Origin: Candidatus Binatia bacterium
GTDB lineage: Bacteria; Desulfobacterota; Binatia; UBA1149; JAJCZL01
NCBI GenBank assembly: GCA_028278325.1
Contig: JANQEO010000231.1
Span: forward strand, 1-54,711
Direction: 5' to 3'
DNA: 54,711 bases
A model generated the notes under the pieces. That model saw nothing but the letters and a program-made list of their open reading frames with translations, did not search any database and was not told the DNA's origin. Position 1 is the first letter of the stretch. Every line of letters begins with the position of its first letter. Shown here one piece after another: positions 1 to 7,291 of the stretch. The position numbers were made by a program, and so were the translations under genes.

Positions 1-481
1 TGTCTGTTTGGGCACGCAAGGCGGACTTTGCTTCCGAAGTGTGCGCCTCTGAAAGCACACGCTCCGGCTCGGCTCCTACATGTCGCAGGCAGCGTTCGAG
101 TACCTCCGGCTCCGATATCTCGAGGTCTTCGACAAAGTTCGCCGTGTATATCGTTCGAACGAAGTCCGGTAGCCATGACTCTTCGGCGAATCGAGATGCG
201 ATGCGCGCCGCCGTCAAACCGTTGCGCGGGAACACCGAAGGGCGCCGAAAAGACAGACCTTGCGCTGCGCAGACCCGTTCCAGATCCCGCCACATGTAGC
301 GCCCCTTGGCGGGGTAGACGTTGAAGGGAGAATCGGGCCACCCCTGGGCCCGAAAGATAGGACCCAGGAGGAAGCTGCGCCAGCGAACGTCTATCCCCCG
401 CTCCGTGGCCAGCCTCTCGATTCGCATGGCGGCCGGATAGGAGTAGGTGCTGGCGAACTCGAACCAAAACTCTAGAATCAT
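1..481 (-). CDS. 2-hydroxychromene-2-carboxylate isomerase-like DsbA-family protein (C-terminus cut by window edge)
   Basis: About 160 codons read leftwards from an ATG at 481 and stay open to base 1, so the C-terminus is outside the window. The N-terminus reads MILEFWFEFASTYSYPAA, the opening of the DsbA-like, glutathione-dependent HCCA isomerase family, where FWFDxxSPYSY is typical. Later segments include FLLGPIFRAQGW and KGRYMWRDLERV, also typical. Family members isomerise ring-cleavage products in naphthalene-type catabolism or act as general thiol isomerases; the substrate here is unknown. The gene is divergent from the acyl-CoA ligase/GNAT gene that starts at 577. Confidence 0.82.
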   Translation of the reverse strand, partial: MILEFWFEFASTYSYPAAMRIERLATERGIDVRWRSFLLGPIFRAQGWPDSPFNVYPAKGRYMWRDLERVCAAQGLSFRRPSVFPRNGLTAARIASRFAEESWLPDFVRTIYTANFVEDLEISEPEVLERCLRHVGAEPERVLSEAHTSEAKSALRAQTD

Positions 482-576
482 TGAACAAGCTCGACGTATC
501 GCGTCAGACCGTTGTCGTTCGTCCTTGGTAAGTCCGTAAGCGAAGCGTAAGATATTCTTAGCGAGGCGGCGAAACC

Positions 577-3294
577 ATGGCGATTCGCAATCTCGACAAG
601 CTACTCAACCCGCGCAGCGTCGCAATCATCGGCGCCAGTAACAATCCCGAGCGTCTTAGCTACACCGTTCTCAAGAACCTGCTCGATGCCGGGTTCTCCC
701 GGCCGATATACCCGGTCCATATCTACGAGAACGTGGTACAGGGGCTGGAGGCCTACCCGTCGATCGATCGCCTGCCGGAGACGCCCGACTTGGCCGTAAT
801 CTGTACGCCTGCAGAGACCGTACCCGACATAACCGAGGAGTGCGCTGTGGCCGGGGTGCCGGGCGTCGCGATCATCAGCGCGGGCTTCAGGGAGACCGGC
901 CCCGAGGGCTATGAGCTTGAACAAAGAGTCAGGAACATAGCAGCCCTCAACCGCGACTTGCGCGTGTTGGGTCCGAACTCCCTGGGCATCGTTGTTCCCC
1001 GCCTCAAGTTCAACGCCAGCCTCGCGACCGCCACACCCAAATCCGGCGGGATCGCGTTCATCTCTCAATCCGGGACGCTGGGAACATCGGCTTTGGACTG
1101 GGCGATCCAGCAAGACATCGGGTTCTCCTACTTCGTGTCGATGGGAAACATGATGGACATCGCGGTGGGCGACTTGATCGACTACTTCGCAGCTGACTAC
1201 GACACCAAAGCGATCATCCTTTACGTGGAATCGATCACCGAGGCGCGTCAGTTCATGTCGGCCGCACGTGCGATCACTCAAGGAAAACCGATCGTCGTGT
1301 ACAAGGCGGGCCGTTTCACCGAGTCGGCCGAGGCAGCCGTGTCACATACAGGATCGATGTCGGGTGTCGACGAGGTTTACGCGGCAGCCTTCGAGCGCGC
1401 CGGCATCGTGCGAGTATTCGAGATCGATGATCTCTTCGACTGCGCGCAACTGCTCGCCCGCGTACCGACACCGTCCGGTCCCCGCCTGGCCATCATTACC
1501 AACGCGGGAGGGCCCGGCGTAGTCGCCACGGATTCCCTGATGGATCTCAAGGGCGAGCTGGCCAAGCTTTCCCCCGACACCATTACGGAGCTCAGCGCCT
1601 TCCTTCCGCATTACTGGTCGCACGCCAACCCTGTCGACATCCTGGACGATGCAACACCGGAACGATTCGGACAAGCCATAAGCGTGCTGCTCCGTGACCC
1701 GAACGTCGACGCCTTGCTGATGATACTAACGCCCCAGTCCATGACGGATCCGGACGCTACTGCGCACGTTGTCAGCAAAATGGCGGCGAAGAGTTCCAAG
1801 CCGATACTCGCTGCCTGGATGGGCGGTAAAGCCGTAAGCGGAGGGATCGAGGTACTGCATGAAGCCGGTGTACCCACCTATACGACTCCGAAGAACGCCG
1901 TTCACGCTTTCATGCACTTGGTATCGTATGCTCGCAACCGTGAGACGCTCTACGAGACACCTCGCGAGATGCCGGTCGCTTTCCCGCTCGACAGAGACAG
2001 ACAGATGAAGCTGATCGAGTCGATCGTCGACGCCGAGGGCGTCAGTGTGCCCGAGCAAGCTTCAAAGCTATTGCTCGAAGCCTACGGCATTCAGACCACG
2101 GAACCTCATCTCGCAACCACCCCCGATGAAGCCGCAGACCTCGCCGACACCGTTGGATTTCCCGTCGTGCTCAAGGTCGTCTCACCGCAGATCCCTCACA
2201 AGCTCGAGGTCGGCGGTGTCGCCCTAAATATCGGCAGCCGCGAGGATGTAAGAACCGCGTTTGCCGACATCAACGATTCGGCTCGGCGGCTCAGACCTGA
2301 AGCCATGATCGAAGGCATCAGCGTCCAGCCGATGATAGCCGCACCCGATGGTTTCGAGCTGATACTGGGCTGCCGCAAGGATCCCGTATTCGGCGCTGTC
2401 GTCCTCGTCGGCACGGGAGGCGCGGCCGCCGAAGTGCTGGAGGACTTCGCGCTGGGCCTGCCGCCTCTCAACGAGCGTTTGGCTCGCCGAATGCTCGAGT
2501 CGTTGAAAACCTGGCCCATAATTTCCGGGCAACGGCGACGGCCTCCGGTGGCCGTCGAGCAGCTGGTGGAAACCTTGATTCGGTTTTCCTACCTGGTCGC
2601 CGACTGTCCGCAGATCGCCGACATGGATGTGAATCCGGTTCTGGTTACGCCCTTCGGCGTACTCGCTCTCGACGCCCGCATCAGCATAGATCGCAGCCAT
2701 CCTTCCGATGCACGCCCCTTCTCTCACTTGGCCATCCGGCCCTACCCCGAATACCTCGTGAGGTCCTCGAAACTTAAGGACGGTTCCCCGGTCCGGCTGC
2801 GGCCGATCCGTCCGGAGGACGAGCCCCGCTGGCACAGGATGCTCGCGGAATGCTCACCTGAGACTATTCGATCGCGCTTCCGATCGATGTTCCACGAGAT
2901 GACTCACGAGATGGCCACACGGTTCTGTTTCATCGACTACGACCGCGAGCTGGCCATCGTCGCCGAGCTGGCCGAGGACGAGGAAAAGCTGATCGGCGTC
3001 GGGCACCTCGTCTGTGATCCGGATCACACCGACGCCGACTATGCTGTGCTCGTGCCCGACGCGTGGCAAAAGCGCGGCGTAGGAGCACTGTTGACGCAGA
3101 CCTGTCTGGAGATCGCAGCCGAGTGGGGGTTGTCTGAGGTGGTCGGAGAGACCGAGCCATTGAACGCAGGCATGCTCGCCACGTTCAAGCGGGCGGGGTT
3201 CGAGCTCGACTACGATACCGATCCTGACATCGTCATCGTTCGCAAGAGCTTGATCGGGCACGCCGCCGATCTGAGAGGGGCTCCTCCAGTATAG
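577..3294 (+). CDS. Acyl-CoA synthetase (ADP-forming)-like protein fused to a GNAT acetyltransferase (Pat/PatZ type)
   Basis: A 905-residue protein close in size to enterobacterial Pat/PatZ. Order: CoA-binding Rossmann domain (about 10-135, NPRSVAIIGASNNP), succinyl-CoA-ligase-like domains (about 150-460), ATP-grasp half (about 490-715, FPVVLKVVSPQIPHK) and a C-terminal GNAT domain (about 745-890, with the acetyl-CoA loop QKRGVGALL). His257 sits in SHTGSMSG, where ADP-forming acyl-CoA synthetases carry the phosphorylated histidine. Known relatives acetylate lysines of metabolic enzymes such as acetyl-CoA synthetase. The retained His leaves open a real ligase activity. ATG 577 follows a gcgaggcgg Shine-Dalgarno-like stretch. 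Confidence 0.9.
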   Translation: MAIRNLDKLLNPRSVAIIGASNNPERLSYTVLKNLLDAGFSRPIYPVHIYENVVQGLEAYPSIDRLPETPDLAVICTPAETVPDITEECAVAGVPGVAIISAGFRETGPEGYELEQRVRNIAALNRDLRVLGPNSLGIVVPRLKFNASLATATPKSGGIAFISQSGTLGTSALDWAIQQDIGFSYFVSMGNMMDIAVGDLIDYFAADYDTKAIILYVESITEARQFMSAARAITQGKPIVVYKAGRFTESAEAAVSHTGSMSGVDEVYAAAFERAGIVRVFEIDDLFDCAQLLARVPTPSGPRLAIITNAGGPGVVATDSLMDLKGELAKLSPDTITELSAFLPHYWSHANPVDILDDATPERFGQAISVLLRDPNVDALLMILTPQSMTDPDATAHVVSKMAAKSSKPILAAWMGGKAVSGGIEVLHEAGVPTYTTPKNAVHAFMHLVSYARNRETLYETPREMPVAFPLDRDRQMKLIESIVDAEGVSVPEQASKLLLEAYGIQTTEPHLATTPDEAADLADTVGFPVVLKVVSPQIPHKLEVGGVALNIGSREDVRTAFADINDSARRLRPEAMIEGISVQPMIAAPDGFELILGCRKDPVFGAVVLVGTGGAAAEVLEDFALGLPPLNERLARRMLESLKTWPIISGQRRRPPVAVEQLVETLIRFSYLVADCPQIADMDVNPVLVTPFGVLALDARISIDRSHPSDARPFSHLAIRPYPEYLVRSSKLKDGSPVRLRPIRPEDEPRWHRMLAECSPETIRSRFRSMFHEMTHEMATRFCFIDYDRELAIVAELAEDEEKLIGVGHLVCDPDHTDADYAVLVPDAWQKRGVGALLTQTCLEIAAEWGLSEVVGETEPLNAGMLATFKRAGFELDYDTDPDIVIVRKSLIGHAADLRGAPPV

Positions 3295-3344
3295 GCTCAT
3301 CTCAGAGCTCCCGGTTGATAGTTGCCGGTTCGAAAGGGCCGATG

Positions 3345-3962
3345 CTAGCCGAAAGTGTCGCCTCCCGAGGCCAGATAAGCCGACTCTTCCGGAGTCGACT
3401 CCCGGCCCAGAACCTCATTCCTGTGCGGAAACCGCCCGAACCGTCGGATCACTTCTTGGTGCCGCCGCGCATAGTCCGTGAAGCGGCTGAAGTGTTCCTT
3501 CATCTCCAGCGGAGCCCGCCCCGACAAGCTCTCGAACAAAGACACGCACCGTTCCTGAGACTCGGGGTCTTCGGCGTGTTCCAACGGCATGTACATGAAC
3601 ACTGCCTCTATCGGCTCGAGGCGGAGGTCGAATCCCTTATCAAGCGCGTCCCTACAAGCTTTGAGCGCAAGCGGGTCGTACGCGAAAGCCCGAGGCTGGC
3701 CTCGAAACAGATTACGCGGGAACTGGTCGAGCACCAAGACACTCGCCAACGCCGATCGCGGCTGTGTCCGCCAAGCGGCGAACTCGCCCCGCGCCACTCT
3801 GTCGGGGAGGGATCCAAAGCGCTCGGCTAACTGTTCGTCGAACCCAGAATCCGGTGCGAACCATTTCCGCACGCGCTCATCCATGCTCTGGGACGCGCCC
3901 GGAACATCGCCGAACCAACACCCGAGGACCTGCGCGGCCATCTCATCCGGTGTCACACTCAC
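3345..3962 (-). CDS. DUF924 family protein
   Basis: The 205-residue product matches the all-helical DUF924 family along its length: LGCWFGD near the N-terminus, VLVLDQFPRNLFRG in the middle, then FMYMPLEHAEDPESQERC and GRFPHRNEVLGRESTPEE. The family has TPR-like helices and no established biochemical role. Translation starts at GTG 3962; a second GTG lies two codons downstream. It converges on the acyl-CoA ligase/GNAT gene with about 50 bases between the stops. A decayed alpha/beta hydrolase lies upstream. Confidence 0.85.
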   Translation of the reverse strand: MSVTPDEMAAQVLGCWFGDVPGASQSMDERVRKWFAPDSGFDEQLAERFGSLPDRVARGEFAAWRTQPRSALASVLVLDQFPRNLFRGQPRAFAYDPLALKACRDALDKGFDLRLEPIEAVFMYMPLEHAEDPESQERCVSLFESLSGRAPLEMKEHFSRFTDYARRHQEVIRRFGRFPHRNEVLGRESTPEESAYLASGGDTFG

Positions 3963-4004
3963 ACCTCGGAGCTCTGCGCACGCCGCAACACCAAAGCGGG
4001 GAAG

Positions 4005-4217
4005 TCATGCGCAGGCGGCATCCAGGCTTCGCACGGCCGTGGCTACAGCGCCCGGACTGTCTGTCGGAATCATATGGCCGGCGCCGTGGATGCAAAGCAC
4101 AGAGGGTCCGGTTCCGACCGCTTCATAGTACAAGTCACAGCCGTCACTCCGAACGGTGCCGCTGCCCGGTCCGGTCGGCTTGGAGTTCACGCCCTGATTC
4201 GCCCTACCACCGGCCAC
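4005..4217 (-). pseudogene. Internally deleted alpha/beta hydrolase remnant
   Basis: The frame encodes only 70 residues but contains both ends of an alpha/beta hydrolase. It starts with GCDLYYEAVGTGPSVLCIHG, the beginning of the fold up to the HGxG oxyanion loop. It runs directly into GAGHMIPTDSPGAVATAV, which resembles the C-terminal catalytic-His segment of the same fold. The nucleophile elbow and the acid strand are absent. The join lies where HGAG and GAGH could have shared sequence, which suggests one in-frame deletion. It cannot be a working hydrolase. It sits between the DUF924 gene and a pyridoxamine-oxidase-like gene. Confidence 0.6.
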
Positions 4218-4220
4218 GCA

Positions 4221-4757
4221 TCAAAAATCGGTCGGCTTGCCGTCGAGGCTCGTCGAGTTCTTCTCGGACCAATAGCGCTCGATGCCGTTCTCACCTTTGT
4301 TGGTTTCCCACTGTTCGAGCAGGTCTCTTTCTCCGACATAGTCGTAGATCGGAACCTGGAACCCGCAGGAGGTCTGCACCAGATCCACGGCTACATCGAA
4401 TATCTGCCTCGCGCCGGTTCTCGGCGGAAACAGACCTGCCAGGTCATCCCAGTCTTCGTGTTGTCTGTGAAGAACCTGCCCGCTGCCATAGACACGAAGG
4501 ATCATCGGCTTTTCATCGAAAGAACAGAACATGATCGTGATTCTGTTGTTGGCCAGCATGTGAGCGGCGGTCTCGTTGCCGCTGCCGGTAAGGTTGAGCC
4601 ACAGCACTCGGTTGGCAGCCACCACCCGCAGCGAGTCGGCGCCTTTGGGAGATACGTTTACGCGACCCTGAGCATCGGCGGTAGCGACGAAAAAGAGGCG
4701 CTGTCGTTCGATGAATGCCTTAAGTTCGTCGGTTATCTCTGCAAGACGCTTTGCCAT
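4221..4757 (-). CDS. Pyridoxamine 5'-phosphate oxidase-like split-barrel protein
   Basis: The 178-residue product from ATG 4757 begins MAKRLAEITDELKAFIERQ and continues FFVATADAQGRVNVSPKG, the classic N-terminal strand pair of FMN-binding PNPOx-like proteins. LWLNLTGSGNETAAHMLAN and ITIMFCSF follow, which is the usual order. Such proteins bind FMN, F420 or haem as dimers; the substrate here is unknown. The frame is open to an ATG at 4826, but the family normally starts close to the residue chosen here. It lies 3 bases upstream of the decayed hydrolase on the same strand and just downstream of another split-barrel gene. Confidence 0.82.
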   Translation of the reverse strand: MAKRLAEITDELKAFIERQRLFFVATADAQGRVNVSPKGADSLRVVAANRVLWLNLTGSGNETAAHMLANNRITIMFCSFDEKPMILRVYGSGQVLHRQHEDWDDLAGLFPPRTGARQIFDVAVDLVQTSCGFQVPIYDYVGERDLLEQWETNKGENGIERYWSEKNSTSLDGKPTDF

Positions 4758-4833
4758 TTCGTCACCGCTCGGAACGCGCCAGCCTCGGAGTCGCTGACTA
4801 TAGCCCCGACACTCCGCCGTCGACAAGCACGGC

Positions 4834-5268
4834 TCAGTTCGAGCCCTCGGCCGCCGGTCGGTCGGTGGGTCTCAAAAGAACGGCCACCGAGTTCGATGTG
4901 TCGGCCAGCAAGTTTATCCAAATATCGCGCACACCGTACTTGGCGCGAAGCAAGTTGCGGATGCGCACATGCGCCTCAAGCCCTTCCCGCGGCTCTGCAT
5001 CGTAGAGTTCCGTGCCGCCGTCCGAAGAAAACCGCACCCACGGATCGCGGAGAAGGTCCAACAGCCAGGGACTGTCAGGCCTGCCCGCCTCGAGCCAAAG
5101 CTCTCCATCGGGTTGCACGTACCAGACACGCGTCGTGCGAGGGGTCCCGTCCGCGCTCCTCGTCTGTATAACCGCGACGCCGCTCGACTCGAGAGCCCAC
5201 ATCGTGATTCCACCGAGGCCGAGCACCAAGATGACGCTGCCTACGAGAAAGTACTTTACACGCTTCAC
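4834..5268 (-). CDS. Membrane-anchored split-barrel (deazaflavin/nitroreductase-like) protein
   Basis: The 144-residue product has one N-terminal hydrophobic segment (about residues 6-27) and then a short barrel: VAVIQTRSADGTPRTTRVWY, GELWLEAGRPDSPWLLDLL and WVRFSSDGGTELYDAEP. This pattern recalls the Ddn/FMN-binding split-barrel superfamily, in which the D-GELWLEAG strand and the run PDSPWLLDL-RDP face the cofactor. The N-terminal anchor places the domain at the membrane or in the periplasm. The start is GTG 5268. The family assignment is an inference from motif order; cofactor and substrate are unknown. Confidence 0.65.
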   Translation of the reverse strand: MKRVKYFLVGSVILVLGLGGITMWALESSGVAVIQTRSADGTPRTTRVWYVQPDGELWLEAGRPDSPWLLDLLRDPWVRFSSDGGTELYDAEPREGLEAHVRIRNLLRAKYGVRDIWINLLADTSNSVAVLLRPTDRPAAEGSN

Positions 5269-5388
5269 CGGAACTCTGGTCCCTCGTCGAAAACGAAATC
5301 GCGAAGGCCGGGCAAGGTTAAACGCGTCAGAGAGCTATCGGTAATCGGGACTGATCGAGGCCGGGAGAGAGTGGAGTCTGAAGCACCG

Positions 5389-5417
5389 CAGCCCGTCTCA
5401 TGGGATGAGACGGGCTG
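5389..5417. terminator. 13-bp perfect hairpin, possible transcription end or RNA element
   Basis: CAGCCCGTCTCAT at 5389-5401 pairs perfectly with 5405-5417 across a GGG loop. It lies in the 230-base space downstream of the fasciclin gene stop (5500, minus) and upstream of the gene starting at 5268. No U-run follows on either strand, so it is not a canonical intrinsic terminator. It may be a transcript 3'-end stabiliser. I see no gene in 5269-5499. Confidence 0.4.
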
Positions 5418-5499
5418 ACGCGGGCGACACTGCACAGGACTACCGGTCAGTGGGGGGGCTTACCGGTATGGGATCAAGTGTGCCGCCCGCGCCAAACTC

Positions 5500-6120
5500 C
5501 TAGAGGTCGACGGGGATCAGAACCCGCGTGATCGTATGCGCAACCGACTTTCCGGCCTGGAGTTGAAGCGGGAAGGTCAAGCGTGGATCGGGCAGATCCG
5601 GCTCATTGTCGCGAAGCCGCAAGCGCTTACGTGTAAAGCTTGCTCCGGGCAGGGCCGTGTCGAAGTTCCTCTTGAAAAGCACCCTGAAGAAACCGAGACG
5701 TTCCGGCACGACGTGGTACTTGACGACATTGCGTATGGTGTTGAGATCCAGCGTGGCGGTTATCGCCGCGAGAACACCGGCATCACCACCCTTTCCGTCC
5801 CAACCGAGCGCCCTGGCCAGCTTCCAGAAAGCGCTGTCCCTGGGCACGAAAACCGTGACTTTCGCATCAGGGTTGCTCAACACGTCCAGCAACGTCGCCC
5901 CACCCAGATCCGGGTCGGGGCCCAGACCTTCCAAAGCAAGTACAGTCTGGACGATGATGTCGTAGTCGAATCGGTTGTTGTCGAGCGCGGCGCCGTCACT
6001 GGCCTCGATCAACAGATCGGCCAGGTTGTCGGCTGCTTGCGCCCGCTGGGGCCCGGCGCTGAGCAAGGCCACTGTGGCGCCCAGGGCTATCATGGTTAAG
6101 AACTTGGATCTCGAGATCAT
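5500..6120 (-). CDS. Secreted fasciclin (FAS1) domain protein
   Basis: ATG 6120 is preceded by a strong GGGAGG site. The 206-residue product has a Sec signal peptide (MISRSKFLTMIALGATVALL, cleavage near AQA-A at about residue 29). One FAS1 domain follows, with H1-like KVTVFVPRDSAFWKL and H2-like VVKYHVVPERLGF. FAS1 proteins are extracytoplasmic adhesion or surface proteins; in bacteria they often accompany light or stress regulons. The gene is divergent from the B12-type MerR regulator, and their shared promoter carries an inverted repeat, so control by that regulator is likely. Confidence 0.88.
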   Translation of the reverse strand: MISRSKFLTMIALGATVALLSAGPQRAQAADNLADLLIEASDGAALDNNRFDYDIIVQTVLALEGLGPDPDLGGATLLDVLSNPDAKVTVFVPRDSAFWKLARALGWDGKGGDAGVLAAITATLDLNTIRNVVKYHVVPERLGFFRVLFKRNFDTALPGASFTRKRLRLRDNEPDLPDPRLTFPLQLQAGKSVAHTITRVLIPVDL

Positions 6121-6172
6121 TTTCAGGTCCTCCCTGTTGGTCTGTGTTTCGGCTCGTCGCCGTGTGAGCAGG

Positions 6173-6201
6173 AAGATACTCCGGCTGAAATCATCTGTCA
6201 A
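6173..6201 (-). promoter_or_regulatory. Predicted promoter of the fasciclin gene
   Basis: On the minus strand a perfect TTGACA (-35) lies at 6201-6196, then a 17-base spacer, then TATCTT (-10) at 6178-6173. The expected start of transcription is about 45 bases before the ATG at 6120. The -35 hexamer is part of the left arm of the inverted repeat at 6196-6209. Confidence 0.6.
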
Positions 6202-6257
6202 GTTTTGTCTAGGTCAAAAGCAAATAAATCTTATTTATGTCCTGACAAACCTTGACA
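6196..6257. promoter_or_regulatory. Paired operator: 14-bp inverted repeat over both divergent -35 boxes
   Basis: TGTCAAGTTTTGTC at 6196-6209 is repeated in inverse orientation as GACAAACCTTGACA at 6244-6257, identical at 13 of 14 positions. Each arm contains the TTGACA -35 box of the promoter firing outward. An AT-rich palindrome (AAATAA / TTATTT, 6222-6236) lies between the arms. Within the right arm TGACA recurs at a 10-base spacing (6243, 6253). This is the arrangement expected if a repressor blocks RNA polymerase at both promoters. The divergent regulator is the natural candidate; binding is inferred. Confidence 0.65.
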
Positions 6258-6281
6258 CCACGGCCTAAGTTCCAGTATATA
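6252..6281 (+). promoter_or_regulatory. Predicted promoter of the B12-type MerR regulator gene
   Basis: A perfect TTGACA lies at 6252-6257 and TATATA at 6276-6281, with an 18-base spacer. The transcript leader to the ATG at 6340 would be about 50 bases. The -35 lies inside the right operator arm, which implies autoregulation. Confidence 0.6.
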
Positions 6282-6339
6282 AAGGACTTACCGGGCTCGG
6301 GGGTGGCCCTTCCAATGTTTCTAGAGGAGCAGAGAAGAG

Positions 6340-7278
6340 ATGGTTGAAGCCCACGATGCATACCCCCTGAAGACAGTGTCGCGCCTGACGGGCCTCTCGC
6401 CCGACATCATCCGCGCCTGGGAGAAGCGCTACGGCGTGGTCTCGCCGGTACGCGGAGCCCGCGGAGCCAGGCTCTACGACCGGCGCGAGATCGACCATCT
6501 GCGCCTGCTCGCCCGCGTCGTAAAGGGTGGCCGCGCCATCGGGGACATCGCCAAGCTCGACCATGAGCAACTCGAGGTATTGGCGGCACAGGCAGACGAG
6601 AGCCCCGCCGTGGATGCGTTCGAAACGGCCGCAACCGGCGGCTCGTTGGTAGAGCGTGCGCTCGAAGCAGTCGAGAGTTACGACGAAGCCTCGCTCAACA
6701 CGGTGCTGGCCGACTGCATTGCGTTCTTCGGCCCTGAGCGCTTCGTCAAAGATGTGTGTGCTCCCCTCGTCACGACGGTGGGAGAACGTTGGCACGAGGG
6801 AAAACTATCCATCGCACAGGAACACATGGCCACCGCAGCCGTGAGCCGGATCCTGCATACTGCGATATCTTCGAGATCGGCGGCACGCGAACCGCGTGTA
6901 CTGCTGGCAACACCGTCAGGCGAACAGCATGAAGCAGGGCTGCTCATGGCATCACTGATCCTGCACGAACAGGGTCTGGGGGTCGTCTACTTGGGGCGTG
7001 ACCTGCCCGCCGAGGAAATCTGCGCTGCTGCTGAGTCGATGCAGGTGGCAGCCGTGGGGCTGAGCATTACCGCCGTACAAAAAGGCTCCGACATCGTCCG
7101 CGACATCTCTGCCATCCAAAGAGCGTTGCCGGTCACCACCGAGCTATGGCTCGGTGGTGACGGCGTTGCCGAGATCGCAGACGAACTCCGTTCTGCACGC
7201 ACCTATGTGTTCAGCGACCTTGACGCTCTCAAGTCTCGAGCCGTCAGGCTCGTCGAAGCAAGCATGGACCGGCAGTAA
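6340..7278 (+). CDS. MerR-family B12-dependent photoreceptor repressor (CarH/LitR type)
   Basis: The 312-residue product has an N-terminal MerR helix-turn-helix (about 8-75, LKTVSRLTGLSPDIIRAWEK), a helical bundle (about 100-175) and a C-terminal cobalamin-binding Rossmann domain (about 185-305). Trp151, His152, Glu161 and His162 reproduce the WH-x8-EH signature that surrounds the adenosyl group in CarH. His197 in GEQHEAG fits the lower axial cobalt ligand. Known CarH proteins are dark repressors whose AdoB12-bound tetramer leaves DNA on illumination. The inverted repeat in the divergent promoter suggests control of itself and of the fasciclin gene. Light sensing is inferred from the conserved residues. 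Confidence 0.87.
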   Translation: MVEAHDAYPLKTVSRLTGLSPDIIRAWEKRYGVVSPVRGARGARLYDRREIDHLRLLARVVKGGRAIGDIAKLDHEQLEVLAAQADESPAVDAFETAATGGSLVERALEAVESYDEASLNTVLADCIAFFGPERFVKDVCAPLVTTVGERWHEGKLSIAQEHMATAAVSRILHTAISSRSAAREPRVLLATPSGEQHEAGLLMASLILHEQGLGVVYLGRDLPAEEICAAAESMQVAAVGLSITAVQKGSDIVRDISAIQRALPVTTELWLGGDGVAEIADELRSARTYVFSDLDALKSRAVRLVEASMDRQ

Positions 7279-7291
7279 CTCGCTGTGCCGA

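Noticed and set aside
481..576. A promoter for the acyl-CoA ligase gene (TATTCT at 553-558)
   Set aside because: No -35 hexamer at acceptable spacing, so I do not list it.
2224..2835. Minus-strand frames inside the acyl-CoA ligase/GNAT gene, including 601-1281
   Set aside because: Shadows of a full-length, motif-complete plus-strand gene.
4074..5171. A 365-codon plus-strand frame
   Set aside because: Opposite two minus-strand genes with split-barrel motifs and the hydrolase remnant; no recognisable domain.
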